Positions 33,129 to 41,341 of a stretch of DNA of 64,000 nt are shown here, one piece after another. The DNA is from Denitratimonas tolerans. GTDB taxonomy: Bacteria > Pseudomonadota > Gammaproteobacteria > Xanthomonadales > Xanthomonadaceae. The stretch is from the NCBI RefSeq assembly GCF_037203605.1, contig NZ_JBBDHC010000019.1, positions 1-64,000 on the forward strand. Reading direction: 5' to 3'. The translations under genes were made by a program, and so were the position numbers. Numbering within the stretch: position 1 is the stretch's first letter; every line of letters begins with the position of its first letter. The notes under the pieces are model-generated. The model was not told the origin of the DNA and did not search any database. It was given only the letters and a program-made list of their open reading frames with translations.

Positions 33129-35132
33129 ATGCAACGCTTCATCGGCGCGCTGGTCACCGCCCTGCTCGCCGGCCTCGCCGGCCTCGCCGCGGCCCACGCC
33201 GAAGACGCCGCCGGCAAGACCGTCAAACCCTTCGAGCTCGGCCGCGTGGTCGTGCTGGGCCAGCGGACCGCGCAGCCGCCAGCCGGGGAATCGGCCATCA
33301 CCCGCGAGCAGCTCGACGCGCTCAACCGCGACACCGTGGGCGAGGCGGTGGCCATCGCGCCCGGCGTAGCGCTGTCCAACAACAGCCGCAACGAATCGCT
33401 GGTGTACGTGCGCGGCTTCGACCCGCGCCAGGTGCCGGTGTTCCTCGACGGCATCCCGCAGTACGTCCCCTACGACGGCTACATCGACTTCGGCCGCTTC
33501 ACCACCTTCGACCTGGCCGAAATCCGCGTCGCCAAGGGCGCGGCCTCGCTGCTGTACGGCCCGAACACGCTGGGCGGCGCGATCAACCTCGTCTCGCGCA
33601 AGCCTACCCAGCCGCTGGAAGGCGACGTGCGCCTCGGCGCGGGCAGCGGCGGTGAGCGCAAGGCGGCGGCCAACCTCGGCATGCGCCACGGCGACTGGTA
33701 CCTGCAGGCCGGCTGGTCGTGGCTGGATGCCGACGGCTTCCCGCTGCCGGACGGCTTCATCGACTACAAGGCCAATCCCACCGACACGGGCGACGAGCGC
33801 GAGAACGCCTACCGCAGCGACCGCCGCGCCTCGATCAAGATCGGCTATGCGCCCAGCGAGCGCAGCGAGTTCGCCATCGGCTACGTGAAGCAGGACGGCG
33901 AGAAGGGCAATCCCGTCTACACCGGCCGCACCGGCAGCGGCATCCGCTACTGGCGCTGGCCGTGGTGGGACAAGGAAAGCCTGTACTTCATCGGCAACCT
34001 CGGCCTGGGCGAAAGCAGCAGCCTGAAGCTGCGCGCCTACGAGGATCGCTACGGCAACGGGCTGGAGGCCTACAGCGACGGCACCTACGCCACCCAGCTC
34101 AACACCACCAGCTTTCCCAGCGTGTACGAGGACAAGACCCGCGGCGTCAGCGTGGCGCTGTCCACCCAGGCCATCGCCAACCACGACCTGCAGCTTGCGC
34201 TGCACCACAAGGACGATCGCCACCGCGACACCAATCCCAAGTCGCCGACCAAGAACTATCGCGACGTGACCACCTCGCTGGCGCTGGAGGACAGCATCAC
34301 CTTGGGCGACCGCTACGGACTGCGCCTGGGCGCGAGCCACGAGCAGCGCGACGCCAGGGAGGTCTATTTCTGGCCGATCGGGAAAACCAGCGCCAACAAC
34401 GCGCTCGTCGAACTGCAGCGCGATGTCGGCGAGAACGGCCAGCTGTTCGCCAGCGTCTCGCGCAAGACCCGCTTCCCGACCATCAAGGATCGCTACTCGG
34501 CGCGCATGGGCGCGGCCCTTCCCAATCCCGACCTGAAGCCGGAAACCGCGCGCCACGTCGAGCTGGGCTGGCGCGGGCAGCTGTGGTCCGGCGCGCAGGC
34601 GGAAGCGGCACGGTTCCACAGCCGCATCGACGAGCTGATCCAGGATGCGCAGGTGGCATCCGCGGAATGCGGCAGCACGGTCTGCAACCAGGCACAGAAC
34701 ATCGGCAAGGCGCGCAGCCGCGGCGTCGAGCTGTCGCTGCAGCAGGACGTGGGCGAACGCGGGCAGTTTGGCGCGGCCTATACCTGGATGGATCGCGACA
34801 ACCTCGGAAATCCCGCCGTGCTGCTGACCAACAGCCCGCGCCAGCGCCTCTTCGCGCACGCGCAGTGGGCGCTTTCGCCGCGGTGGAAGGCGCTGGCCAC
34901 CGCCGAGGCCGAACAGGGCCGCATCGTCACCTGCAGCGGCCCCGGCAACCAGGGCGGCTTCCTGCGCCTTGGCGGCTACGCGACGCTCGGCGCCAAGCTG
35001 GTATGGTCGCCGCGGGACGGGCTCGACATCGAGGTCGGCGGGCGCAACCTCGGCGACAAGTGGTACGAGCTGGCCGAGGGCTACCCGATGCCGGGACGGA
35101 CCTGGTTCCTCAACGTCAGCTACGGGTTCTGA
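33129..35132 (+). CDS. TonB-dependent outer-membrane receptor in the molybdate/nitrate locus
   Basis: A 667-residue receptor: a signal peptide to about residue 24 (AAAHAED), TonB-box-like GRVVVLGQRT, and a plug with DTVGEAVAIAPGVALSNNSR, FLDGIPQYVPYDGY and RVAKGAASLLYGPNTLGGAI. The barrel ends with NVSYGF (terminal Phe). The size fits receptors for metal complexes such as copper (OprC/NosA type) or siderophores. Its position between FNR-controlled genes and modE, beside modABC, raises the idea of molybdate or Mo-chelate uptake, but no residue proves this. A copper-uptake role tied to anaerobic respiration is the main alternative. A Met/Cys-rich ligand site is not evident (one Cys pair, ECGSTVC, near residue 515). 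Confidence 0.9.
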   Translation: MQRFIGALVTALLAGLAGLAAAHAEDAAGKTVKPFELGRVVVLGQRTAQPPAGESAITREQLDALNRDTVGEAVAIAPGVALSNNSRNESLVYVRGFDPRQVPVFLDGIPQYVPYDGYIDFGRFTTFDLAEIRVAKGAASLLYGPNTLGGAINLVSRKPTQPLEGDVRLGAGSGGERKAAANLGMRHGDWYLQAGWSWLDADGFPLPDGFIDYKANPTDTGDERENAYRSDRRASIKIGYAPSERSEFAIGYVKQDGEKGNPVYTGRTGSGIRYWRWPWWDKESLYFIGNLGLGESSSLKLRAYEDRYGNGLEAYSDGTYATQLNTTSFPSVYEDKTRGVSVALSTQAIANHDLQLALHHKDDRHRDTNPKSPTKNYRDVTTSLALEDSITLGDRYGLRLGASHEQRDAREVYFWPIGKTSANNALVELQRDVGENGQLFASVSRKTRFPTIKDRYSARMGAALPNPDLKPETARHVELGWRGQLWSGAQAEAARFHSRIDELIQDAQVASAECGSTVCNQAQNIGKARSRGVELSLQQDVGERGQFGAAYTWMDRDNLGNPAVLLTNSPRQRLFAHAQWALSPRWKALATAEAEQGRIVTCSGPGNQGGFLRLGGYATLGAKLVWSPRDGLDIEVGGRNLGDKWYELAEGYPMPGRTWFLNVSYGF

Positions 35133-35177
35133 CGGCGGAGAGCCTCGAAAAATCTGGCGAAAGCCTCAAGGGTGCGG

Positions 35178-35272
35178 TGTAGGAGCGAGCTTGGTCGCGA
35201 TGGAGGGCACGGCAACCGGTAGCGCTTGGCGATGCGTCCGACGCTTTGATCGCGACCAGGGTCGCTCCTACA
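35178..35272. repeat. inverted pair of REP-like palindromic elements
   Basis: A 23-base unit beginning TGTAGGAGCGA at 35178-35200 recurs in inverse orientation at 35250-35272, with 20 of 23 positions matching. Together they can form a long hairpin with a 49-base loop. GTAGGAGCG-type units are common dispersed repeats in Xanthomonadales and pseudomonads. It sits between convergent genes and may stabilise or end transcripts. Confidence 0.7.
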
Positions 35273-35281
35273 AAAAAGACG

Positions 35282-35325
35282 GTCATTCCGGCTTTCGCCG
35301 GAATGACGCGGACTGGGGGGTTTTT
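35282..35325. terminator. GTCATTCCGGC hairpin with T-run
   Basis: GTCATTCCGGC (35282-35292) pairs with GCCGGAATGAC (35297-35307), an 11-bp perfect stem and four-base loop. A GGGGGGTTTTT run follows at about 35315-35325. This hairpin is also a widespread dispersed repeat. It follows the plus-strand receptor gene and can act as its terminator. Confidence 0.6.
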
Positions 35326-35344
35326 CGAAGCTCCCGGTGCTTCC

Positions 35345-35375
35345 CGCTCCCGCCGGCGGCATGCCGGCGGGAGCG
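35345..35375 (-). terminator. hairpin directly after modE
   Basis: CGCTCCCGCCGGC (35345-35357) pairs with GCCGGCGGGAGCG (35363-35375), a perfect 13-bp stem one base beyond the modE stop (35377-35379). It is likely the terminator of the long minus-strand nar-modE run. Confidence 0.65.
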
Positions 35376-35376
35376 A

Positions 35377-36174
35377 TCAGACCGCCACGGCAAGGATCAC
35401 GTGCGAGGACTTGATCAGCGCCAGCATCGGCACGCCCTCGCTGATGTCGAGCTCACGCGCGCTCTCGTTGGTGATCGTGGCCACCACGCGGCGGCCGCCG
35501 GCCAACTGCAGTTCCACCTCGGCATTGACCGCGCCCTCCCGGCACGACAGCACGCTGCCGGCCAGCGCGTTGCGCGCGCTGGTGCGCACGCCCGGCTCGC
35601 CCAGCACCACGAACGAGGACTTCACCAGCGCGATCGCGCTGCCGCCCTCGCGCAGGCCCAGATCGTCCACGCTGGTGTTGGTGACGATGGCGACCAGCCG
35701 GTCGCCGCCGCCGAGGTCGAGGATCACCTCGCTGTTCACCGCGCCGCGCTGGATGGTCTGCACGGTGCCTTCGTACTGGTTGCGCGCGCTTGTCCTGAGC
35801 ATGAGATTTCCCAGCCTCCTCAGCAGTTGATCGAGATCGTCGGAGCAGGCGGATTCCCCCTGCCCCGCCAGCAGCCGCTGTTGCAATGCGGTCAGCGCCT
35901 GGTGAAAGGCCAGCACGCGCCGCCCCGTGTCGGTCAGGCGCGCGCCGCCGCCGCCGCTGCCGCCGGCTTCGGCGCTGACCAGCGGCTCGCCGACGAAATC
36001 ATTGAGCGCGGCCACGGCATCCCACGCGCCCCTGTAGCTCATGCCCACCGCACGCGCGGCGGCACTGATCGAGCCGTGCGCGTCCAGCGCGTGCAGCAGC
36101 TGCGCCCGCTGCGGCGTCAGGCTGGTGCCCGCGCCGCGCAGGTCGATCAGGGGCTGGAGCTGCATCGGGACCAT
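35377..36174 (-). CDS. modE: molybdate-responsive transcriptional regulator ModE
   Basis: A 265-residue protein. The N-terminal winged helix-turn-helix (LTPQRAQLLHALDAHGSISA, AAARAVGMSYRGAWDAVAAL) binds DNA. Two Mop/TOBE domains (SARNQYEGTVQTIQRGAVNS... and SARNALAGSVLSCREGAVNA...) bind molybdate in the dimer. It normally represses modABC and can activate nar or moa genes when Mo is plentiful. ATG 36174 is taken; ATG 36165 is possible. The longer upstream frame is antisense-like sequence within narK. It follows narK by 98 bases on the same strand. Confidence 0.93.
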   Translation of the reverse strand: MVPMQLQPLIDLRGAGTSLTPQRAQLLHALDAHGSISAAARAVGMSYRGAWDAVAALNDFVGEPLVSAEAGGSGGGGARLTDTGRRVLAFHQALTALQQRLLAGQGESACSDDLDQLLRRLGNLMLRTSARNQYEGTVQTIQRGAVNSEVILDLGGGDRLVAIVTNTSVDDLGLREGGSAIALVKSSFVVLGEPGVRTSARNALAGSVLSCREGAVNAEVELQLAGGRRVVATITNESARELDISEGVPMLALIKSSHVILAVAV

Positions 36175-36272
36175 GCGTGAATCCGTGCCGGAGGCACCCC
36201 AGCTTACGCCACCCCTGCCCGCAAGGCGCGCGCCGTGCGGTGATGCCCCGCCGCGCGGCGGGGGCGTTCGCT

Positions 36273-38990
36273 TCACGCCGCGCGCGCGCCGCGCTCGACG
36301 TCGTACAGCAGGCCCTTGCGGCGCGTGTAGGCGTACCAGGTCAGCCCGATGCAGGTCAGGTAGAACACGAAGAACGACCACAGCGCGGCGTCGGCGTTGC
36401 CGGTCAGAGCGATCGAGGAGCCGTAGCTCTTGGGGATGAAGAATCCGCCGTAGGCCGCGATCGCCGAACTGAAGCCGATGATGGCCGCGCTTTCCTTGTC
36501 GGCCTGCCGGGTGCGTTCTTCCGGCGTCATGCCCGGCATCAGCCGGTCGATTTCCTTGCGCATGATCACCGGGATCATCTGGAAGGTGGAGGCATTGCCC
36601 ACGCCGCTGACGAAGAACAGGAACAGGAACACCGCGAAGAAGCCGGCAAAGCTCTGCGCGTGGAGGAAATACACCACGCCCAGGACGCCTGCCGCCATCC
36701 CGACGAACACCCAGAACGTCACCCTCGCTCCGCCCCAGCGATCGGAAATCCAGCCGGTGAACGAGCGGCTGAGCGCGCCCACCAGCGGCCCGAGGAAGGC
36801 GAGCTTGAGCACCGGCACGTGCGGGAACTGGATCTTGGCCAGCAGCGGGAAGGCGGCGGAGTAGCCGATGAAGGAACCGAAGGTGCCCAGATACAGCCAG
36901 CACATGATCCAGTTGTGGCTGCGACGGAAGATCACCGACTGCTCGGCGAAGGACGCCTTGGCGGTGGTGAGGTCGTTCATGCCGAACCACGCGCCGATCG
37001 CGGACAGGGCGATGAAGGGCACCCAGATGAAGCCGGCATTCTGCAGCCACAGCGGCTGGTGATCGGCCACGCCGTCCGAACTCATCAGCGGCTCGCCGCC
37101 GAGGGCCCCGAAAACCCCGACGGTGATCACCAGCGGCACCAGGAACTGCACCGCGCTCACGCCCAGGTTCCCGAGCCCGGCGTTGAGCGCCAGCGCATGG
37201 CCCTTCTCGGACTTGGGGAAAAAGAAGGAGATGTTCGACATCGAGGAGGCGAAGTTGCCGCCGCCGAAGCCGCAGAGCAGGGCCAGAAGCAGCAGGATCC
37301 AGTACGGCGTATCCGGATTCTGCACCGCGAAACCGATGCCCAGCGCCGGGATCATCAGCGACCAGGTCGCCAGCGTGGTCCAGAAGCGCCCGCCGAAGAT
37401 CGGCACCACGAAGGAGTAGAAGATGCGCAGGGTCGCGCCCGACAGCGCCGGCAGCGCCGCCAGCCAGAAGAGCTGGTCGGTCGTGAGCCGGAAGCCGACC
37501 GCGGGGAGCTTGGCGACCACCACCGACCACACCATCCAGACCGCGAACGACAGCAGCAGGGAGGGAATCGACAGCCACAGGTTGCGCCGGGCGATGCGCC
37601 GCCCGGTGGCCTCCCAGAAAACGGGATCCTCCGGCCGCCAGTCCTCCAGCAGGTGGCTGCCCAGCACGCCCTCGTGCTCGGGCTTGTGGATGGGCTGCAT
37701 TTCCGGCAGTTCCGGCAGCTTGCGCAGCTCCTTCTCGGCGACCCCGCGCTCCATCGCGCGGATCGAGACGTGCATCCACACCAGCGACGCCAGCACGACC
37801 ACGAAAAGCAGCGCAAAGCAGCTTTGCCAGATGCCCACCAGATCATTCAGCGCGCCGAACGCGATCGGCAGCAGGAAGCCGCCGAGGCCGCCGACCAGGC
37901 CGACGATGCCACCGACCGCGCCCACGTGCTTGGGGTAGTACACCGGGATGTGCTTGTACACCGCGGCCTTGCCCAGGCTCATGAAGAAGCCCAGCACGAA
38001 CACCAGCACGATGAATCCCGTCACGCCGGTACTGAGGGTGAACCGGATCGGTCCTTCGATGCCGTGGATGACGTAGTCCGTCGGCGGATAGGCCAGCAGG
38101 AAGCAGCAGGCGATGGACACGCCGAAGGTCCAGTACATCACCCGGCGCGCGCCGAACTTGTCGGACAGCACGCCGCCGTATACCCGGAACAGGCTGGCCG
38201 GGATCGAATAGGCGGCTGCCACCATGCCCGCGGTGCGGATGTCCATGCCGTAGACGCCGATCAGGTAGCGCGGCAGCCACAGCGACAGCGCGACGAAGCC
38301 GCCGAAGACGAAGAAGTAGTAGAGCGAAAAGCGCCAGACCTGCACGTTCTTGAGCGGCTCCAGCATGCTGGCCAGGCTCGGCGGCTTCGCGCCTTCCCGA
38401 CGGCGCTGTTCCTGCTCCGGGTCGTCGCTGGTGGTGAACCAGAAAATCACCGCCATCACCGCCAGTCCGATCGCCCAGTACTGAGCCACCGCCTGCCAGC
38501 CGAGCGCGACCATCACCATCGGGGCAAGCAGCTTGGTGACCGCCGCGCCGACGTTGCCGGCACCGAAGATGCCCAGCGCCAGGCCCTGACGGCTGGCCGG
38601 GAACCAGCGCGAGACGTAGGCCACGCCCACCGAGAAGGCACCGCCGGCGATGCCCACGCCGACCGCCGCGAGGAGGAAGCTGGCGTAGCTGTCGGCGTAG
38701 GTCAGCATCCAGGTGGCCGCCGCCGCCGCCAGCATCACCAGCACCTGCACCAGGCGACCGCCGTGCTGGTCGGCCCAGATGCCCAGAATCAGCCGGATCA
38801 GACTGCCGGTCAGGATCGGCATGCCGATCAGCAAGCCGAACTGGGTTTCGCTCAGCCCCAGCTGCTTCTGCACCTCGATGCCGATGATCGAGAAGATCGT
38901 CCACACCGCGAAGCACGCGGTGAAGGCGGCCGTGGACATCCACAGCGCCCGCTGCTGGGGGCCGCGCTCGATGGCTGTTGAGTCCTGCAT
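36273..38990 (-). CDS. narK: fused NarK1-NarK2 nitrate/nitrite transporter
   Basis: A 905-residue fusion of two major facilitator modules, each about 12 helices. Residues 1-430 (GIFGAGNVGAAVTKLLAP carries the first nitrate signature) resemble NarK1-type nitrate/proton symporters. A cytoplasmic linker with KELRKLPELPEMQPIHKPE follows. Residues about 480-900 (NAGLGNLGVSAVQFLVPLV) resemble NarK2-type nitrate/nitrite antiporters. Such fusions are known from Paracoccus and other denitrifiers. It would bring nitrate to cytoplasmic NarG and export nitrite. It lies downstream of narGHJI-ppiC, 55 bases after the ppiC stop, so it is probably co-transcribed. Confidence 0.95.
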   Translation of the reverse strand: MQDSTAIERGPQQRALWMSTAAFTACFAVWTIFSIIGIEVQKQLGLSETQFGLLIGMPILTGSLIRLILGIWADQHGGRLVQVLVMLAAAAATWMLTYADSYASFLLAAVGVGIAGGAFSVGVAYVSRWFPASRQGLALGIFGAGNVGAAVTKLLAPMVMVALGWQAVAQYWAIGLAVMAVIFWFTTSDDPEQEQRRREGAKPPSLASMLEPLKNVQVWRFSLYYFFVFGGFVALSLWLPRYLIGVYGMDIRTAGMVAAAYSIPASLFRVYGGVLSDKFGARRVMYWTFGVSIACCFLLAYPPTDYVIHGIEGPIRFTLSTGVTGFIVLVFVLGFFMSLGKAAVYKHIPVYYPKHVGAVGGIVGLVGGLGGFLLPIAFGALNDLVGIWQSCFALLFVVVLASLVWMHVSIRAMERGVAEKELRKLPELPEMQPIHKPEHEGVLGSHLLEDWRPEDPVFWEATGRRIARRNLWLSIPSLLLSFAVWMVWSVVVAKLPAVGFRLTTDQLFWLAALPALSGATLRIFYSFVVPIFGGRFWTTLATWSLMIPALGIGFAVQNPDTPYWILLLLALLCGFGGGNFASSMSNISFFFPKSEKGHALALNAGLGNLGVSAVQFLVPLVITVGVFGALGGEPLMSSDGVADHQPLWLQNAGFIWVPFIALSAIGAWFGMNDLTTAKASFAEQSVIFRRSHNWIMCWLYLGTFGSFIGYSAAFPLLAKIQFPHVPVLKLAFLGPLVGALSRSFTGWISDRWGGARVTFWVFVGMAAGVLGVVYFLHAQSFAGFFAVFLFLFFVSGVGNASTFQMIPVIMRKEIDRLMPGMTPEERTRQADKESAAIIGFSSAIAAYGGFFIPKSYGSSIALTGNADAALWSFFVFYLTCIGLTWYAYTRRKGLLYDVERGARAA

Positions 38991-39045
38991 GGAATGTCTC
39001 GACTGTGAGTTGGGGGAACCGGAACCCGGCGCGCCGGAGTGGCGG

Positions 39046-39942
39046 TCAGGCCGCCGCTTCGATCGCCTCCAGCCCGCGTACCGTGTAGCGGTGCTGGAGT
39101 TCGAGCAGGTATTGCTGGAGCGCCTGCTGGCGCACCTGCAGTTCGAGGTAATCGCGGATGCGCTGGTGCACGGCGTCGAATTCGAGCGCCTCGCCGTCGG
39201 CGATCCCGTCGACCTGCACGACGTGATAGCCCCAGCGCGACTCGACCGGAAAACCGGCCAGCCCCTGGCGCAGGCGGAACACCTGGCGATCGAACTCGGG
39301 CACGGTCTGGCCGCGCTCCAGCCAGCCCAGATCCCCGCCCTCGTCCTTCGAGGGGCAGTCCGAATGGCGCAGGGCGAAGTCGGCGAAGAGCTGCGGCCGC
39401 GTCTTCAGCTCCGCGATCAGTTCTTCGGCGCGGCTGCGCGCGCTGAAGCGGCCGTTCACGTCATCCGCCGCCGCGGCCAGCAGGATGTGGCGCGCGCGCA
39501 GGCGCAGCGGCGCATGGAAGCGCCCGGGATTCTGCTCGAAGTAGCGCCGGCAGTCTTGCTCGGACGGCATGCGGCTCTCCGCCTCGCGTTCGAGCAGGAC
39601 GCGGATGCAGGCCTCCTCGAGCGGCTCGCCGGGATGGGGCTGCAAATCCTGCGCAATGCCCAGCCGCTCCGCCTCGCGGCGCAGCAGCTCGCGCACCACC
39701 AGCGCACGCGCCGCGCTGGCACGCGACTGTTCGGGCTTCATGGCGCGGTGGAACTGCATTTCCCCGGCGATCTGCGCCTCGCTGATCGCCGTATCGCCGA
39801 CGAACAGGAACGCCGGGGCGCGCTGGCCCAGCGTGCGCGGGCCTTCGCTGGCGTCGCGCGCGCGGTCGGCGTGGGCGTCATCGGCGACCGGTGCCTGCGA
39901 GTCGATCAGGGTGATGGCAAGCGGGCGGCTGCGTTCCATCAT
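39046..39942 (-). CDS. parvulin-type peptidyl-prolyl isomerase in the nar operon
   Basis: A 298-residue protein without signal peptide, so cytoplasmic. The N-terminal half is a SurA-like helical chaperone region (SEAQIAGEMQFHRAM, RRYFEQNPGRFHAP). The C-terminal parvulin domain runs from LRLRARHILLAAAADD through FADFALRHSDCPSKDEGGDL, GWLERGQTVPEF and ESRWGYHVVQVDGI. Relatives are often called NifM or PpiC and sit after narI in several proteobacteria, where a role in folding or maturing the Mo enzyme is suspected. The start ATG 39942 shares one base with the narI stop (TGATG); ATG 39939 is equivalent. Confidence 0.9.
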   Translation of the reverse strand: MMERSRPLAITLIDSQAPVADDAHADRARDASEGPRTLGQRAPAFLFVGDTAISEAQIAGEMQFHRAMKPEQSRASAARALVVRELLRREAERLGIAQDLQPHPGEPLEEACIRVLLEREAESRMPSEQDCRRYFEQNPGRFHAPLRLRARHILLAAAADDVNGRFSARSRAEELIAELKTRPQLFADFALRHSDCPSKDEGGDLGWLERGQTVPEFDRQVFRLRQGLAGFPVESRWGYHVVQVDGIADGEALEFDAVHQRIRDYLELQVRQQALQQYLLELQHRYTVRGLEAIEAAA

Positions 39943-40646
39943 CAGGCCCTCGGGCCGTAGCGCAGCGGCGACTGGCGGCGGCGCACCACCTGATAGGGCC
40001 GCCACAGGTAGCTGAGCGGGATGCTCCACACGTGCACCAGGCGGGTGAAGGGCGTCAGCAGGAACAGGGTCAGGCCGAGGAAGATGTGCGCCTTGTAGAC
40101 CCAGCTCACGCCGGCCACGAACTCGGCCGCGCCGCCGCGGAAGGTGACGATGCGCTGCGCCCATTCGGCCAGCGCCATCATCACGCCACCGTCCATGTGC
40201 TTGCTGGATTCGACGATGGTGTAGAGGCCCAGCAGCAGCTGCGCGAACAGCAGCAGCAGGATCGCGGTATCTGCGAACGTGCCGGTGGCCCTGACCCGCG
40301 GATTGGTCAGCCGGCGCAGGGTGAGGATGCTGATGCCGACCAGACAGACCGCGCCGAACGCGCCGCCCACCACCATCGCCAGCAGCTGCTTCTGTGGCAC
40401 GGTGATGAAGGGCTCGTATACCCAGTGCGGCGTCAGGAGGCCGACGAGGTGGCCGGCGAGGATCGCCAGGATGCCGATGTGGAAGAGGTTGCTGCCCCAG
40501 CGCATGCCCTTGTCGGACAGGAGCTGGCTGGAGCCGGCGCGCCAGGTGAACATGGCGCGGTCGAAGCGCGCCCAGCTGCCGATGAAGAACACCGCGAGCG
40601 CGATGTAGGGATAAATCTGGAAGGCGAAGGTATCCACGTGGCTCAT
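39942..40646 (-). CDS. narI: respiratory nitrate reductase gamma subunit
   Basis: A 234-residue diheme cytochrome b with five transmembrane helices. It takes electrons from quinol on the periplasmic side and passes them to NarH. Heme-ligand histidines are visible in LFHIGILAILAGHLVGLL and in the C-terminal KAHIFLGLTLFLL and VHVWSIPLSYLWRPYQVV. The length is typical. ATG 40646 overlaps the narJ stop by four bases. Confidence 0.97.
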   Translation of the reverse strand: MSHVDTFAFQIYPYIALAVFFIGSWARFDRAMFTWRAGSSQLLSDKGMRWGSNLFHIGILAILAGHLVGLLTPHWVYEPFITVPQKQLLAMVVGGAFGAVCLVGISILTLRRLTNPRVRATGTFADTAILLLLFAQLLLGLYTIVESSKHMDGGVMMALAEWAQRIVTFRGGAAEFVAGVSWVYKAHIFLGLTLFLLTPFTRLVHVWSIPLSYLWRPYQVVRRRQSPLRYGPRA

Positions 40647-41341
40647 GGCTGCACCTGCGGGTTGGCATGGCTGGGCGCGGCCGCCGGACGCGGCGCGCGG
40701 GTGGCGGAAGGATCGCAGTCCTGGGCGGGGGCCTCGGCACCGAAGCGCACCGCCTCCTCCTCCCAGAGCTGGTCCATGACCTCGGGCGTGTCGTCGCGCG
40801 GCTCCTGCCGCGCGCGGCGGCGCAGCGCGTCGATATCGACCACACCGCTGGCGTACTCCACCAGGGTTTCGAGCAGCACGGCGTGGCTGCTTCCGCGCTC
40901 GCCCGCGCGCGCGGCCAGAAGGCCGATGATGTGGCTGACGTGCTGCAGCCAGTCGCGCGCCTCCTCCGGCGGGCGTTGGCCCAGGTACTCCAGCAGCAGC
41001 GGCAGGTAGTCCGGCAGCTCGCGCGCGGACAGCTCGTAGCCGTTCCTGCGGTAGGCCTCGATCAGGTCGACCATCGCCTGGCCGCGATCCCGGGATTCGC
41101 CGTGGATGTGTTCGAACAGCAGCAGGCTCATCGAACGGCCACGGTCGAACAGCGCCAGCCAGCGCTCCTGCGCCTCGAGCGGCTCGGTGGCGAGCAGGTC
41201 GCGCACGTATTGCACCAGCGCCATCCGGCGCGCCGGCGGCAGGGCGTCGTCCTGCGCTGCGGCGAGGAGTTCCTCACCGTGCTCCCAGAGCGCGTCCCGC
41301 GGATAGTCGAGCAGTACGCCGATGAGCTTGAGCAGGCTCAT
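40643..41341 (-). CDS. narJ: nitrate reductase assembly chaperone NarJ
   Basis: A 232-residue cytoplasmic chaperone that binds apo-NarG and permits cofactor insertion and membrane docking. LKLIGVLLDYPRDALWEHGE and LFDRGRSMSLLLFEHIHGES are diagnostic, and PDYLPLLLEYLGQRPPEEA follows. The C-terminal 40 residues are a variable Ala/Pro-rich tail. ATG 41341 overlaps the narH stop (ATGA). Confidence 0.96.
   Translation of the reverse strand: MSLLKLIGVLLDYPRDALWEHGEELLAAAQDDALPPARRMALVQYVRDLLATEPLEAQERWLALFDRGRSMSLLLFEHIHGESRDRGQAMVDLIEAYRRNGYELSARELPDYLPLLLEYLGQRPPEEARDWLQHVSHIIGLLAARAGERGSSHAVLLETLVEYASGVVDIDALRRRARQEPRDDTPEVMDQLWEEEAVRFGAEAPAQDCDPSATRAPRPAAAPSHANPQVQP

Noticed and set aside
36177..38981. 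A 934-codon plus-strand open frame opposite narK
   Set aside because: It is antisense to a strongly matched transporter gene; the His/Asp/Arg/Gln-rich translation is the usual shadow of GC-rich coding sequence, with no family motif.
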